Positions 17,978-26,579 of a stretch of DNA of 64,000 nt are shown here, piece by piece. This stretch comes from Prevotella sp. (GTDB lineage: Bacteria; Bacteroidota; Bacteroidia; Bacteroidales; Bacteroidaceae), in assembly GCA_016287755.1 (NCBI GenBank), contig JAEEWT010000011.1, forward strand, positions 62,001-126,000. The letters run 5' to 3'. Each line of letters opens with the position of its first letter. The stretch's first letter is position 1. The translations under genes were made by a program, and so were the position numbers. The notes below the pieces were generated by a model. That model ran no database searches. It was not told the DNA's origin and saw only the letters and a list, made by a program, of their open reading frames with translations.

Positions 17978-18017
17978 CAAAGGTACAAAAAATCTGATTA
18001 AGTGAGAAGAAAACAAA
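17978..18017 (-). promoter_or_regulatory. Promoter of the tRNA-Leu/tRNA-Val pair
   Basis: Minus-strand TACCTTTG lies at 17978-17985. The upstream 30 bases, including CTCACTTAATC, are almost identical to those upstream of tRNA-Arg near 32.8 kb, and TTTG (18014-18017) sits 28 bases away rather than 20. Confidence 0.7.
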
Positions 18018-18074
18018 TGAAATTGTTTGTCTGCCGTGCAGTTTTTATTCAATAAGCGAGAGAACCGATAGTTT

Positions 18075-18155
18075 TTCCCACGCTGGGAATAAAACTTTCC
18101 CACGTTGGGAATAATTTGTTCCCACGTTGGGAATAATTTGTTCCCACATTGGGAA
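18075..18155. repeat. Four 15-bp palindromes at an exact 22-base period
   Basis: TTCCCACGCTGGGAA (18075), TTCCCACGTTGGGAA (18097 and 18119) and TTCCCACATTGGGAA (18141) start exactly 22 bases apart, with mostly TAATTTG spacers. The even phase (about two helical turns) fits an array of sites for a dimeric DNA-binding protein, or an extragenic palindromic repeat cluster. Confidence 0.9.
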
Positions 18156-18320
18156 TCTATAGTAACAAGTCATTTGACCTGTTAAATAATATAAAATTCC
18201 TATTGCTGCTTATTCCTCTTTCATCATTTCTTTTTACTTTTGCATTGATAAACGCGTGCAAGTGTTCGGAGGAAGTGTCTCTATCATGCGGCGCGATGAT
18301 TGTTAATGTTAAACTAAAGA

Positions 18321-19415
18321 ATGAAAGACATGAAATTCTTCAGGCTTTTATGGTTGTGTGTGATGTCGTTCTGCTGCAGTGCGATGTGTGCTGACGAGGT
18401 GTTTCAGAAGGTGAGATCTGTGGATGAACTCAATGAAACCGACACGTATATCATCTGTGATGAAAACAGTTCCTATGCCGTCCGCAAGACGAACGGGAAC
18501 TTCCTGGGTTTAATGGAGATTCGAAAAGACAATCTGAAAGGCGACTTCCTCATCATCGACCCAGATAAGAGTGTGGTTCCCGATGAGTTCCGGTTAGCGT
18601 ATGTGAGAGGAAACGTTTATTGTATCCAGTATGCTGTCAGCGGTGCGTTCCTTTACTATGATGGCAGTAGCAACTATCTGCGAAGCAAACAAGGATTGTC
18701 AACGAGCGAGAAGAACTGTCAGTGGACCTTCAATGCTACGACGAAAGGTGTGTGTGTGGATTGTACCAACAGGAATAACTATTTCATTTCTCCGTATTAC
18801 TCAAAGTTCGGCGTATATACCCAGAAAAACGATCATATCAAGACCTGCCTATATAAAAAGGTTGCCACGAAGGCGAAGCAAGTGGTAGTGGGCGAGGTAG
18901 GGTATGTATCCTTTGTGGCTCCCGCCCAAACGAATGTCTGTGTACCTCATAACTTGAAGGCTTATGTGGTGAGTCAGGCTTCCGCCGAAGAGGTTCTGCT
19001 GACAACACTCAGTTGCATACCGAAGAATACGGCGGTCATCTTACATGGCGCTCCTGGCACCTACTACCTGAGTTATGCGCAGAATGCGAGTGCCGTGGAT
19101 AGTAATCTGCTGAAGGTGAGCGACGGAACAGTAAAGGGTAATCGGCAGACCATCTATTCTCTTGCGAATATCGGAGGTGTTGTGGCTTTCTATCTGGTGG
19201 GCCAAGATGTCGTGATACCTGCGGGAAAGGTCTATCTGCAGATCAACCATCAACAAGCATCCCAGGCGAGATGTCTTACAATGCGTATGCATGAACAACA
19301 AGGAGTGGCAACGGGGCAAGCTGCGAGATTTGAGATGAAAGATAAGAGAAGAGCGTTGCGATGGGAGGGACTGTTATTCAGGAACGGGAGGAAATACTTG
19401 ATTAAACGGAAATAA
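18321..19415 (+). CDS. Secreted beta-rich protein sharing a module with the 33-kb nuclease
   Basis: 364 residues, function unknown. A signal peptide (FFRLLWLCVMSFCCSAMCA) starts at ATG 18321 or, equally possible, ATG 18330. Residues about 25-185 (VFQKVRSVDELNETDTYIIC ... CLYKK) match in order and spacing the C-terminal module of the endonuclease I protein (VYQRVTKADDLEVGAGYIIV ... QLYKR). Residues 190-310 (GYVSFVAPAQTNVCVPHNLK; IPKNTAVILHG; VIPAGKVYL) resemble the middle of the 5.2-kb repeat protein. The end LFRNGRKYLIKRK looks like a degenerate version of the KGIY...GKKV tail. Probably a surface or secreted adhesive protein; no enzyme motif seen. Confidence 0.72.
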   Translation: MKDMKFFRLLWLCVMSFCCSAMCADEVFQKVRSVDELNETDTYIICDENSSYAVRKTNGNFLGLMEIRKDNLKGDFLIIDPDKSVVPDEFRLAYVRGNVYCIQYAVSGAFLYYDGSSNYLRSKQGLSTSEKNCQWTFNATTKGVCVDCTNRNNYFISPYYSKFGVYTQKNDHIKTCLYKKVATKAKQVVVGEVGYVSFVAPAQTNVCVPHNLKAYVVSQASAEEVLLTTLSCIPKNTAVILHGAPGTYYLSYAQNASAVDSNLLKVSDGTVKGNRQTIYSLANIGGVVAFYLVGQDVVIPAGKVYLQINHQQASQARCLTMRMHEQQGVATGQAARFEMKDKRRALRWEGLLFRNGRKYLIKRK

Positions 19416-19430
19416 CACGAAAGGACATAC

Positions 19431-19631
19431 ATGAAAACATACGTTCAACCTTGGATCTGTAAAGTGAAAGGAGAGCCAGAAACAGCGTTGCAATTACAGT
19501 CAGCAGAAAAGGTTCTACAGGTATCTGAAACAGAGATTACCGACTCCAATCAGATCTTGTCGAAAGAAAATGCTCTATTCTTCGACCTTTGGGAGTATAG
19601 GGAGGAAGCGGATGGCGTGGAGAGTGAATGA
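19431..19631 (+). CDS. 66-residue peptide of unknown function
   Basis: Starts 15 bases after the secreted protein and probably shares its transcript. The sequence begins MKTYVQPWICKVKGEPETAL and ends with an acidic patch around FFDLWEYREEADG. Many Bacteroidales genomes carry short orphan proteins with this plan (MKxYxxP start, short hydrophobic or Gln-rich middle, acidic Trp-containing end); their role is unknown to me. The frame stops 2 bases before the converging ABC gene stop. It could be a genuine small protein or a peptide precursor. Confidence 0.55.
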   Translation: MKTYVQPWICKVKGEPETALQLQSAEKVLQVSETEITDSNQILSKENALFFDLWEYREEADGVESE

Positions 19632-19632
19632 A

Positions 19633-20406
19633 TCACAGCTGTACCTGAATGCTCATATGTTGCGCATCAAAGTGCAGACCGGGTCGGTTGAGGAACTGTC
19701 CCAGACTACCATTGGAGGCTAACTCCTTTGGCGAACCGATGGCGATAGGTTGTTTCGGCTGCATGAGCCAGAGCGTGTCGGCCATCTGTAAGGCCAGTTC
19801 CAGATCGTGAGTGGAGAGGAAGATGGTTTTCTGAGTCTCCCTACTGAGCTTTTTCAGTAAGTGCAGGATTTCCACCTTACTCGGATAATCGAGGAAGGCT
19901 GTGGGCTCATCAAGATAGATCACGGGTGTTTGCTGCGCCAAGGCTTTGGCAATCATCATCTTCTGTCGTTCACCATCCGAGAGCGTCTGCACCATCCGCT
20001 CGCTCAGTTTCTCAATTCCCACCATCTGGATGCTTTGCCGCACCACTTCCTGGTCATCCTTGTTCAATCTTCCCCAAAAGCCCGTATAAGGTGCACGACC
20101 CAACGCCACCAGTTCGCTAACCGTCATGTTCTGCACATCCGGCTTGGTGGTCAGTACCACTCCAATCAGTTTGGCAATCTCACGGTCGGTGAGCTGGGCG
20201 AGATTCTTTTCGTCTACAAAGATCTCTCCACTCAGCGGTGGTTGGAAGGCGCTGAGGGTGCGGAGTAGGGTTGACTTTCCCACACCGTTAGGACCGATAA
20301 GACAGGTGAGCTCGCCAGGACGGATCACCGAGGAGATATGCTCAGCGACAACCTTCTGGTTGTTCTTTTGCTGGTAGCCGATGGAGAGGGAGTTGAGGGA
20401 AATCAT
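19633..20406 (-). CDS. ABC transporter ATP-binding protein, FecE/BtuD-like
   Basis: 257 residues with Walker A GPNGVGKST, Q-loop VVLTTKPDVQNMTVSELVAL, signature LSDGERQKMMIAKALAQ, Walker B VIYLDEPTAFLD and switch STHDLELALQ. The LGRAPYTGFWGRLNKDDQ stretch is typical of ATPases that drive iron-siderophore, heme or cobalamin uptake. No permease or binding protein is adjacent; the gene ends a minus-strand run parC, DUF3316-like, S41 protease. A 49-base heptamer array separates it from the protease gene. Substrate unknown. Confidence 0.85.
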   Translation of the reverse strand: MISLNSLSIGYQQKNNQKVVAEHISSVIRPGELTCLIGPNGVGKSTLLRTLSAFQPPLSGEIFVDEKNLAQLTDREIAKLIGVVLTTKPDVQNMTVSELVALGRAPYTGFWGRLNKDDQEVVRQSIQMVGIEKLSERMVQTLSDGERQKMMIAKALAQQTPVIYLDEPTAFLDYPSKVEILHLLKKLSRETQKTIFLSTHDLELALQMADTLWLMQPKQPIAIGSPKELASNGSLGQFLNRPGLHFDAQHMSIQVQL

Positions 20407-20410
20407 TACA

Positions 20411-20459
20411 AATTGAAAATTGAGAATTGAGAATTGAAAACTGAGAATTGAAAGTTAGT
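20411..20459. repeat. Heptamer array, AATTGAR family
   Basis: Seven consecutive 7-base units: AATTGAA, AATTGAG, AATTGAG, AATTGAA, AACTGAG, AATTGAA and a decayed AGTTAGT. The array fills the gap between two minus-strand genes and its last bases overlap the stop codon of the S41 protease gene. Confidence 0.85.
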
Positions 20460-21459
20460 GGGATGCTATAGTGTTTCGTACGAACTCGATGATGGTGTCA
20501 AGTCCGCGTACTGCATCTTCTTGCTTCAGCGCCACGGAATAGTCGGGTGCGATACCTCCTTCAGTACTCTGTTTGTTGATGTCGTACATCGGACAAGCAG
20601 AGAAACGCACGCCCCAGCCGTTAGGCAGTTCACTACTGAAAGGCATTCCCGCACCACCGCCGGTATGGTCGCCAACGATGATGGCACCACAGCATTTCAT
20701 GTATTTCACGAACTCGTTCGCAGCACTATAAACCTGTCGGTTGGTAAGCACAAACACAGGTTTATGCCAGCGCACCCCATTGCTCGGCTTGAGGCGCTGC
20801 TCTTCCATTGCCGAGAAGTCGTTATGCCCCTTTCCGGTCTTGTGTCGCATGTAACCAACAAGAATCTCCTCATTGGTGAAACGCGCAGCCAGTTTCTCTG
20901 CCACTGACAGTAAACCGCCGCTGTTATTGCGGATATCAATGATGAGGGCCTGACAGGGTGCGAACTCTAACAATACCTGATCAATGTTCCCTGCCCCGAA
21001 GTCGCTCTGGAACGATGAGTACTGCAGGTAACCTACGTTATCATCGAGAATCTTGTATCGCAGGGAAGAAGCAATCTTATAGTCGGTTCCCAGATAATGG
21101 TTGATGAGCAGCTCGTCGTAGTTCTCGGGGTAGTCCTCGTGCCACGACCAGTTGCGGGCCATGTCGAAAGAGGAGAAGATGTTCACATGACCATCCTTCA
21201 ACTCCGACAGCATGTTGGCGCATACCTCAAAGAGATGAGCATCACTCATGCCGGCATTCAGCTGCTTTTGGTACTTCGTATGAACCTCATCCCAGTTCAC
21301 CCCTTTCTCATCGAAGAAACAATAGTGCTCGTCCATGATCTTCCACAAAGCCTCGAAGTTTCCGTCAGGACTGTCGGGGAACTCCTCTTCATCGATGCAG
21401 GAAGAGAGGAGCAGGGAGCACAGGGGGATGAGAAGGAAGAAATATCGGTAACGTATCAT
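20455..21459 (-). CDS. S41 family (C-terminal processing-like) peptidase lipoprotein
   Basis: 334 residues. The signal peptide ends in a lipobox (LLSSCIDEEE, Cys about 21). The S41 core is visible: LKDGHVNIFS, strand ALIIDIRNNSGGLLSVAEKL, the nucleophile region VFVLTNRQVYSAANEFVKYM with Ser in YSAAN, and GDHTGGGAGMP. A catalytic Lys should lie in the following strands but I cannot place it with certainty. A classical PDZ domain is short or absent. It starts 2 bases after the DUF3316-like gene, so the two are translationally close. Substrate unknown. Confidence 0.82.
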   Translation of the reverse strand: MIRYRYFFLLIPLCSLLLSSCIDEEEFPDSPDGNFEALWKIMDEHYCFFDEKGVNWDEVHTKYQKQLNAGMSDAHLFEVCANMLSELKDGHVNIFSSFDMARNWSWHEDYPENYDELLINHYLGTDYKIASSLRYKILDDNVGYLQYSSFQSDFGAGNIDQVLLEFAPCQALIIDIRNNSGGLLSVAEKLAARFTNEEILVGYMRHKTGKGHNDFSAMEEQRLKPSNGVRWHKPVFVLTNRQVYSAANEFVKYMKCCGAIIVGDHTGGGAGMPFSSELPNGWGVRFSACPMYDINKQSTEGGIAPDYSVALKQEDAVRGLDTIIEFVRNTIASH

Positions 21460-21461
21460 GA

Positions 21462-22241
21462 TTAACGGAATAAAGGTCGGACCAGTCCGATGAGTAACAT
21501 ATGTGAATAGGTATGGTATTTCAGCTTGTTCACTTCCGCCTGCTGGTAGTCGCCCAGATAGCCTATGCGGAAAGTGAGTCGCTTCACCGTCACATCGAGT
21601 GTCAGCTGCTGTCTTAAAGAAGGAGCGCAGAAAGGTGTGGTGGGAACGATATTATGGTCGTAGTTACCACGAGAGAAAATCTCATAATAGCTCTGTCCGT
21701 AATTCGGACTGAACATCAGTCCCAACAGCGGCGCCGACAGCTCATAGCGAAGGAACGATTGCTTGCGGAACAGCGGGAAACGCCAGACCGACATGACATC
21801 AGGACCGATATGCAGATAGGCACGGGCTTGTGCCGGGTTGTTGGAATTACGGGTATTATACAAGAAGCCAACGCCCCCTTCCGCCTGTCCGCCTGCCTCT
21901 ATCCGCCAGCTGTCGTTCAGCTGCCAACCATGTCGGATAGCATATCCGGCAGAGATGAGTCCACCCAGCTCGTTACTGTTATCGGCCCGCTGCGCTGCAT
22001 GTTGAAACGCTATTGAGAACGTCGTCTGACTGTTCCATGCGGGGCGTTTGAGCCATTGGCGATGCGATTGGGTGAGGATGCGCAGTTCGGTACCTGAATA
22101 CTTCTCAGGACTGATATAGGTATCAAGGATGTTGGTGGAGCCGATTCCCACCATGTCAACCTTGTAGTTAACCTCCTGCGCCGTAGCAATCAGTGTGCAA
22201 AACGTGCAGAGCGTCCCTATGAACAACTTTTTATAACTCAT
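21462..22241 (-). CDS. DUF3316-like outer-membrane protein
   Basis: 259 residues with a signal peptide (FIGTLCTFCTLIATAQ). The rest alternates polar and hydrophobic residues and has many aromatic strand ends (FLRYELSAPLLGLMFSPNYG; LTFRIGYLGDY; final LLIGLVRPLFR), as expected of a beta-barrel. It matches my memory of the Bacteroidetes DUF3316 family; no biochemical role is known to me. Its start lies inside the end of parC (11-base overlap), and the S41 protease gene follows at once, so the three are probably one operon. Confidence 0.7.
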   Translation of the reverse strand: MSYKKLFIGTLCTFCTLIATAQEVNYKVDMVGIGSTNILDTYISPEKYSGTELRILTQSHRQWLKRPAWNSQTTFSIAFQHAAQRADNSNELGGLISAGYAIRHGWQLNDSWRIEAGGQAEGGVGFLYNTRNSNNPAQARAYLHIGPDVMSVWRFPLFRKQSFLRYELSAPLLGLMFSPNYGQSYYEIFSRGNYDHNIVPTTPFCAPSLRQQLTLDVTVKRLTFRIGYLGDYQQAEVNKLKYHTYSHMLLIGLVRPLFR

Positions 22242-24948
22242 CGGGGAACAAACTTAGTTGACCATCTTCTTCTTGGTAGATGTCTGATGGGGTAGAAGGG
22301 GTTTCCGGGGAATCCGAAGTTTCCGGTTCATCCCCTTCATCTGTTATTTCTGCATCTTCCGTTTCCTCTGCTTCCTCCGTTTCCTCTGGTTCAGGGAATC
22401 GCTGAGGCTCCAGTTCCTCGATACTGCCGATAGACCATGTACTGATACGTTTTCCCTTCGCCTTGAAACCCTTCACGGCGATGAACTGCTCCGCATCAAT
22501 CTCCATCGGTTCGCGGTAGGCATCGTTTCCACCAAAGACAACCTTGATGAGCGGATAGACCGTATCAGTAAGGATAATCAGTTGCGAGTTGACATTCTCG
22601 CCCAAGAAGTTCTGCTTGCGCTTCGAGGCTTCAACCACAAACCGCTTGAGATAAGGGTAGCCCTGCTGGTCGGCATCATAGAGAACCACCGTCCACACCT
22701 TGTCGGGCTGGTATTTCTCAATGCGCAGGATATTGTTCTCGTAGTGGTTCGACACATCGAAGTTCGTGAGGTAGAACTCACCGTTCTTCAGAATCACCAA
22801 TATCTGGTCGTCATCATGGAACTCCCCGAGGAATTGTCCGTGCTCATCGTAGTTCAGTCGGTTGATATCGGGATCGAACCATATCTTCCTGCCACCCAGC
22901 GTAGAGTGCCCATGACTCTTCAGTGAGATGCGGTGCACGGGATATTTCGTCAGCAGGTAACCCTTTGCATTCTTTCCCTTGATGAGCAGCTCACTGAAGT
23001 CCTTGTCGATAAACAGTTTCTTCTTATGCACACTGGGTTCGAAGGTAATCTTGATAACCTCCGCCTCTCCGTTCGGGTTCGCCGTGAAATAGAGAACCCT
23101 GCTTCCTTCCTTTCCTTGGGTCAGGTCGTACTCACGGTCGCGTGTCACACTGGTCACATTGAACCTCTTGATGAAATAGAAACCCTTGCGCCCGTCGCGA
23201 TACACCACGTTATAGATGGTACGACTGTCGTTCTTCTTGAATACCGCCAGGTAGATGATGTTCTTACCCACGAAGATTTTGTCTGCCACGCGGATAATCT
23301 TATATTTACCGTCGCGGTAGAAGATAATTATATCGTCGATGTCGGAACAGTTGCACACGAACTCATCCTTCTTCAGTCCTGTACCGATGAATCCGTCCTG
23401 TCGGTTGATATACAGTTTCTCGTTGGCCTCGGCCACCTTTGTTGCCTCAATGGTGTCGAAGTTACGTATTTCCGTAAGACGAGGATGGTCGGCTCCGTAT
23501 TTATCCTTCAGATACTGGAACCACTTGATGGTGACACGTACCATGTGTGCCAGCTTATCGTCGATATCGGCAATCTCGTCTTTCAAGCGGAGAATCAGTT
23601 CGTCGGCCTTATCACTGTTGAACTTCAGGATGCGTGCCATCTTGATGTCCATGAGCTTGAGGATATCGTCCTTGCTCACCTCACGGATCATTTGCGGATA
23701 GTACGGTGTCAACCGGTCGTCGATATGTTCACAGGCAGCATCCATGGTTGGAGCCTGCTCGAACTTCTTGTCTTTATAGATGCGCTCCTCGATGAAGATC
23801 TTCTCCAACGAGCAGAAATGCAACTGTTCCAGCAGCTCGTGCTTGCGTATTTCCAGTTCCTTCCGCAGCAGTCCCATCGTACTGTCAACCGAATGGCGCA
23901 GCACATCACTCACTGTCAGGAACTGCGGTTTGTTGTCCTCTATGACACAACAGTTGGGCGAGATATTGATCTCACAGTCGGTAAACGCATATAGCGCATC
24001 AATGGTCTTATCGGAAGAAACACCTGGTGACAGATGAACCTGTATCTCCACCTCGGCAGAGGTAAGGTCGGTAACGTGCTTCGCCTTGATCTTCCCTTTC
24101 TCAATGGCCTTTGTGATACTCTCACACAAGGTGTTCACTGTCTTGGAATAAGGCAGTTCACGAATCACCAGCGTCTTGTTGTCGAGCTTCTCGATCTTGG
24201 CACGCACCTTCAGCAGACCGCCCCGCTGCCCGTCGTTGTACTTGCCCACATCAATGCTACCGCCAGTGGGGAAGTCGGGATACAAGGTGAATGGCTCCCC
24301 CTTCAGGTAGGCAATGGCCGCCTCGCAGATCTCATTATAGTTATGCGGCAGGATCTTCGAGCTCAAACCCACGGCAATACCCTCAGCACCTTGAGCCAGC
24401 AACAGCGGGTATTTGGCGGGCAGGGTAATCGGTTCCTTGTTCCTTCCGTCGTAGCTCAGCTGCCACTCAGTGGTCTTGGGATTGAAAACCACGTCGAGCG
24501 CGAACTTCGAGAGTCGTGCCTCAATATATCGTGGCGCCGCAGCACGGTCGCCCGTCAGGATGTTTCCCCAGTTTCCCTGGCAGTCAACCAGCAGGTCTTT
24601 CTGTCCTAACTGCACCAGTGCATCACCGATGGAAGCATCGCCGTGCGGATGGAACTGCATGGTATGTCCTACGATGTTCGCCACCTTGTTGTAACGACCG
24701 TCGTCCATGCGTTTCATGGAGTGCAGGATACGACGTTGCACAGGCTTCAGACCGTCCTCGATATGGGGGACGGCACGTTCCAAAATAACGTAAGAAGCGT
24801 AGTCCAGGAACCAGTTCTGGTACATACCACTCAGGTGGTGTACGGCAGCCGCATCGAAGCGGTTTACAGGTTTGTAGTCGGAGTGACTGTCTTCACTCAG
24901 TGTGTCGTCAGATTCTATATTCTTGATTTCGTCGTCCATTTTACTCAA
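22231..24948 (-). CDS. parC: DNA topoisomerase IV subunit A
   Basis: 905-residue type IIA topoisomerase subunit that cuts and passes DNA to separate daughter chromosomes, with ParE as partner (not in this window). The winged-helix domain carries GLKPVQRRILHSM and HPHGDASIGDAL; the catalytic tyrosine is Tyr141 in AAAPRYIEARL. A coiled-coil gate region (FNSDKADELILRLKDEIADI) and C-terminal beta-pinwheel blades follow, then a low-complexity Glu/Thr/Asp tail (residues about 850-890). The residue after HPHGD is Ala105, where E. coli ParC has Ser80. I call it ParC over GyrA from the N-terminus and the Bacteroidetes-type CTD. Confidence 0.88.
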   Translation of the reverse strand: MSKMDDEIKNIESDDTLSEDSHSDYKPVNRFDAAAVHHLSGMYQNWFLDYASYVILERAVPHIEDGLKPVQRRILHSMKRMDDGRYNKVANIVGHTMQFHPHGDASIGDALVQLGQKDLLVDCQGNWGNILTGDRAAAPRYIEARLSKFALDVVFNPKTTEWQLSYDGRNKEPITLPAKYPLLLAQGAEGIAVGLSSKILPHNYNEICEAAIAYLKGEPFTLYPDFPTGGSIDVGKYNDGQRGGLLKVRAKIEKLDNKTLVIRELPYSKTVNTLCESITKAIEKGKIKAKHVTDLTSAEVEIQVHLSPGVSSDKTIDALYAFTDCEINISPNCCVIEDNKPQFLTVSDVLRHSVDSTMGLLRKELEIRKHELLEQLHFCSLEKIFIEERIYKDKKFEQAPTMDAACEHIDDRLTPYYPQMIREVSKDDILKLMDIKMARILKFNSDKADELILRLKDEIADIDDKLAHMVRVTIKWFQYLKDKYGADHPRLTEIRNFDTIEATKVAEANEKLYINRQDGFIGTGLKKDEFVCNCSDIDDIIIFYRDGKYKIIRVADKIFVGKNIIYLAVFKKNDSRTIYNVVYRDGRKGFYFIKRFNVTSVTRDREYDLTQGKEGSRVLYFTANPNGEAEVIKITFEPSVHKKKLFIDKDFSELLIKGKNAKGYLLTKYPVHRISLKSHGHSTLGGRKIWFDPDINRLNYDEHGQFLGEFHDDDQILVILKNGEFYLTNFDVSNHYENNILRIEKYQPDKVWTVVLYDADQQGYPYLKRFVVEASKRKQNFLGENVNSQLIILTDTVYPLIKVVFGGNDAYREPMEIDAEQFIAVKGFKAKGKRISTWSIGSIEELEPQRFPEPEETEEAEETEDAEITDEGDEPETSDSPETPSTPSDIYQEEDGQLSLFPDEL

Positions 24949-24987
24949 ATTTAACGCAAAAATACAAAGAAATTTTGAAAAAAGCAG

Positions 24988-24995
24988 TAACTTTG
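24988..24995 (+). promoter_or_regulatory. -7 box upstream of glyS
   Basis: TAACTTTG at 24988-24995, with ATG 31 bases downstream. No TTTG is found at the ideal distance. It lies in the 77-base divergent gap between parC and glyS. Confidence 0.55.
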
Positions 24996-25025
24996 CGCCA
25001 AATTTCGAAATTTTAGTAATTTATT

Positions 25026-26567
25026 ATGGCACAGGAAGACGTTTTTAAGAAGATCGTATCACATTGCAAGGAATATGGTTTCGTATTTCCCAGCAGTGAG
25101 ATCTACGATGGATTAGGCGCTGTTTATGACTATGGTCAGAACGGTGTTGAACTGAAGAACAACATCAAGGAATACTGGTGGAAGAGTATGGTACTGCTGC
25201 ACGATAACATCGTGGGTATCGACTCGGCCATCTTCATGCACCCCACAATATGGAAGGCCAGTGGACACGTGGATGCCTTCAATGATCCGCTCATCGATAA
25301 CCGCGACTCCAAGAAGCGCTATCGTGCAGATGTCCTTATCGAGGATCAGATTGCCAAGTACGAGGAGAAGATCCAGAAGGAGATTGACAAGGCAGCCAAG
25401 CGTTTCGGCGACAGCTTCGACGAGCAGAAGTTCCGCGAGACAAACGGTCGTGTATTGGAGAACCAGCAGAAGCGTGACGCCCTGCACGAGCGTTATGCCA
25501 AGGCCATGAACGCCATGGATCTTGATGAACTCAAGCAGATCATCATCGACGAGGAGATTGTTTGTCCCATCAGTGGAACCCGTAACTGGACCGATGTGCG
25601 TCAGTTCAACCTGATGTTCTCTACCGAGATGGGTGCCTCTGCCGATAACTCTATGAAGATCTACCTGCGCCCCGAGACAGCTCAGGGTATCTTCGTGAAC
25701 TACCTGAATGTGCAGAAGACCGGTCGTATGAAGATTCCTTTCGGTATTGCACAGATCGGTAAGGCTTTCCGTAACGAGATCGTGGCCCGTCAGTTCATCT
25801 TCCGTATGCGTGAGTTCGAGCAGATGGAGATGCAGTTCTTTGTGAAGCCGGGTACAGAGCTCGAGTGGTTCCCCAAGTGGAAGCAAACCCGTATGGCTTG
25901 GCATCAGGCACTGGGCTTCGGCGCTGAGAACTATCGTTTCCACGATCATGAGAAGCTGGCTCACTATGCCAATGCCGCTACCGACATCGAGTTCCACATG
26001 CCGTTCGGTTTCAAGGAGGTGGAGGGAATCCATTCCCGCACCAACTTCGACCTCTCTCAGCATGAGAAATACAGCGGCAAGAGCATCAAATACTTCGATC
26101 CCCAGAGTAACGAGAGCTATACGCCGTTCGTCATCGAGACATCCATCGGTGTAGATCGTATGTTCCTTTCCATCATGTGCCACTCCTATCAGGAGGAGCA
26201 GCTGGAGAACGGTGAGACCCGCGTGGTCTTGAAGCTGCCTGCAGCCCTTGCACCTACCAAGCTCGCCGTACTGCCGTTGGTAAGAAAAGACGGTCTGCCA
26301 GAGAAGGCTCGCGAGATCATCGACAACCTGAAGTTCCACTTCAACTGCAGCTACGATGAGAAGGACACCATCGGTAAGCGCTACCGTCGTCAGGATGCAG
26401 TGGGCACACCGTATTGTGTGACAGTCGACTATGACACACTGAAAGACAATACCGTAACCCTTCGTTTCCGTGATACGATGGAGCAGGAGCGTGTCAACAT
26501 CGATCAGCTGTTGGGCATCATCGAGGACAAGGTGAGCATCGCCAGTCTGTTGAAGAAGCTTCAATAA
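25026..26567 (+). CDS. glyS: Glycyl-tRNA synthetase (homodimeric type)
   Basis: Charges tRNA-Gly with glycine in the cytosol. The 513-residue protein is the alpha2, eukaryote-like class II form: N-terminal VFPSSEIYDGLGAVYDYGQN, motif 2 region QIGKAFRNEIVARQFIFRMR, motif 3 FVIETSIGVDRMFLSIMC, and a C-terminal anticodon-binding domain (LAPTKLAVLPLVRKDGLP onward). A Bacteroidetes-type insertion (residues about 85-175, charged helix) lies before the CPISGTRNW segment. FKBP follows after 12 bases. Confidence 0.95.
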   Translation: MAQEDVFKKIVSHCKEYGFVFPSSEIYDGLGAVYDYGQNGVELKNNIKEYWWKSMVLLHDNIVGIDSAIFMHPTIWKASGHVDAFNDPLIDNRDSKKRYRADVLIEDQIAKYEEKIQKEIDKAAKRFGDSFDEQKFRETNGRVLENQQKRDALHERYAKAMNAMDLDELKQIIIDEEIVCPISGTRNWTDVRQFNLMFSTEMGASADNSMKIYLRPETAQGIFVNYLNVQKTGRMKIPFGIAQIGKAFRNEIVARQFIFRMREFEQMEMQFFVKPGTELEWFPKWKQTRMAWHQALGFGAENYRFHDHEKLAHYANAATDIEFHMPFGFKEVEGIHSRTNFDLSQHEKYSGKSIKYFDPQSNESYTPFVIETSIGVDRMFLSIMCHSYQEEQLENGETRVVLKLPAALAPTKLAVLPLVRKDGLPEKAREIIDNLKFHFNCSYDEKDTIGKRYRRQDAVGTPYCVTVDYDTLKDNTVTLRFRDTMEQERVNIDQLLGIIEDKVSIASLLKKLQ

Positions 26568-26579
26568 TCATCAACGAGT

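Larger units (their letters stand above)
17959..18320. other. 362-base intergenic region between the tRNA pair and the secreted protein
   Basis: Contains the tRNA promoter, four phased palindromes (18075-18155) and a possible plus-strand -7 box TACTTTTG at 18235-18242 with no good -33 partner. No gene is seen. Confidence 0.7.

Noticed and set aside
18075..18155. CRISPR array
   Set aside because: The units are palindromes joined by near-identical 7-base spacers; there are no unique spacers and no cas genes in the window.
22933..23994. 353-codon plus-strand frame
   Set aside because: Antisense to parC, with no promoter, ribosome site or recognisable motif.
25113..26564. 483-codon frame on the minus strand
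   Set aside because: It lies wholly opposite glyS, a clear synthetase gene, and its translation is Leu/His-rich with no domain; it is a shadow caused by codon bias of the real gene.
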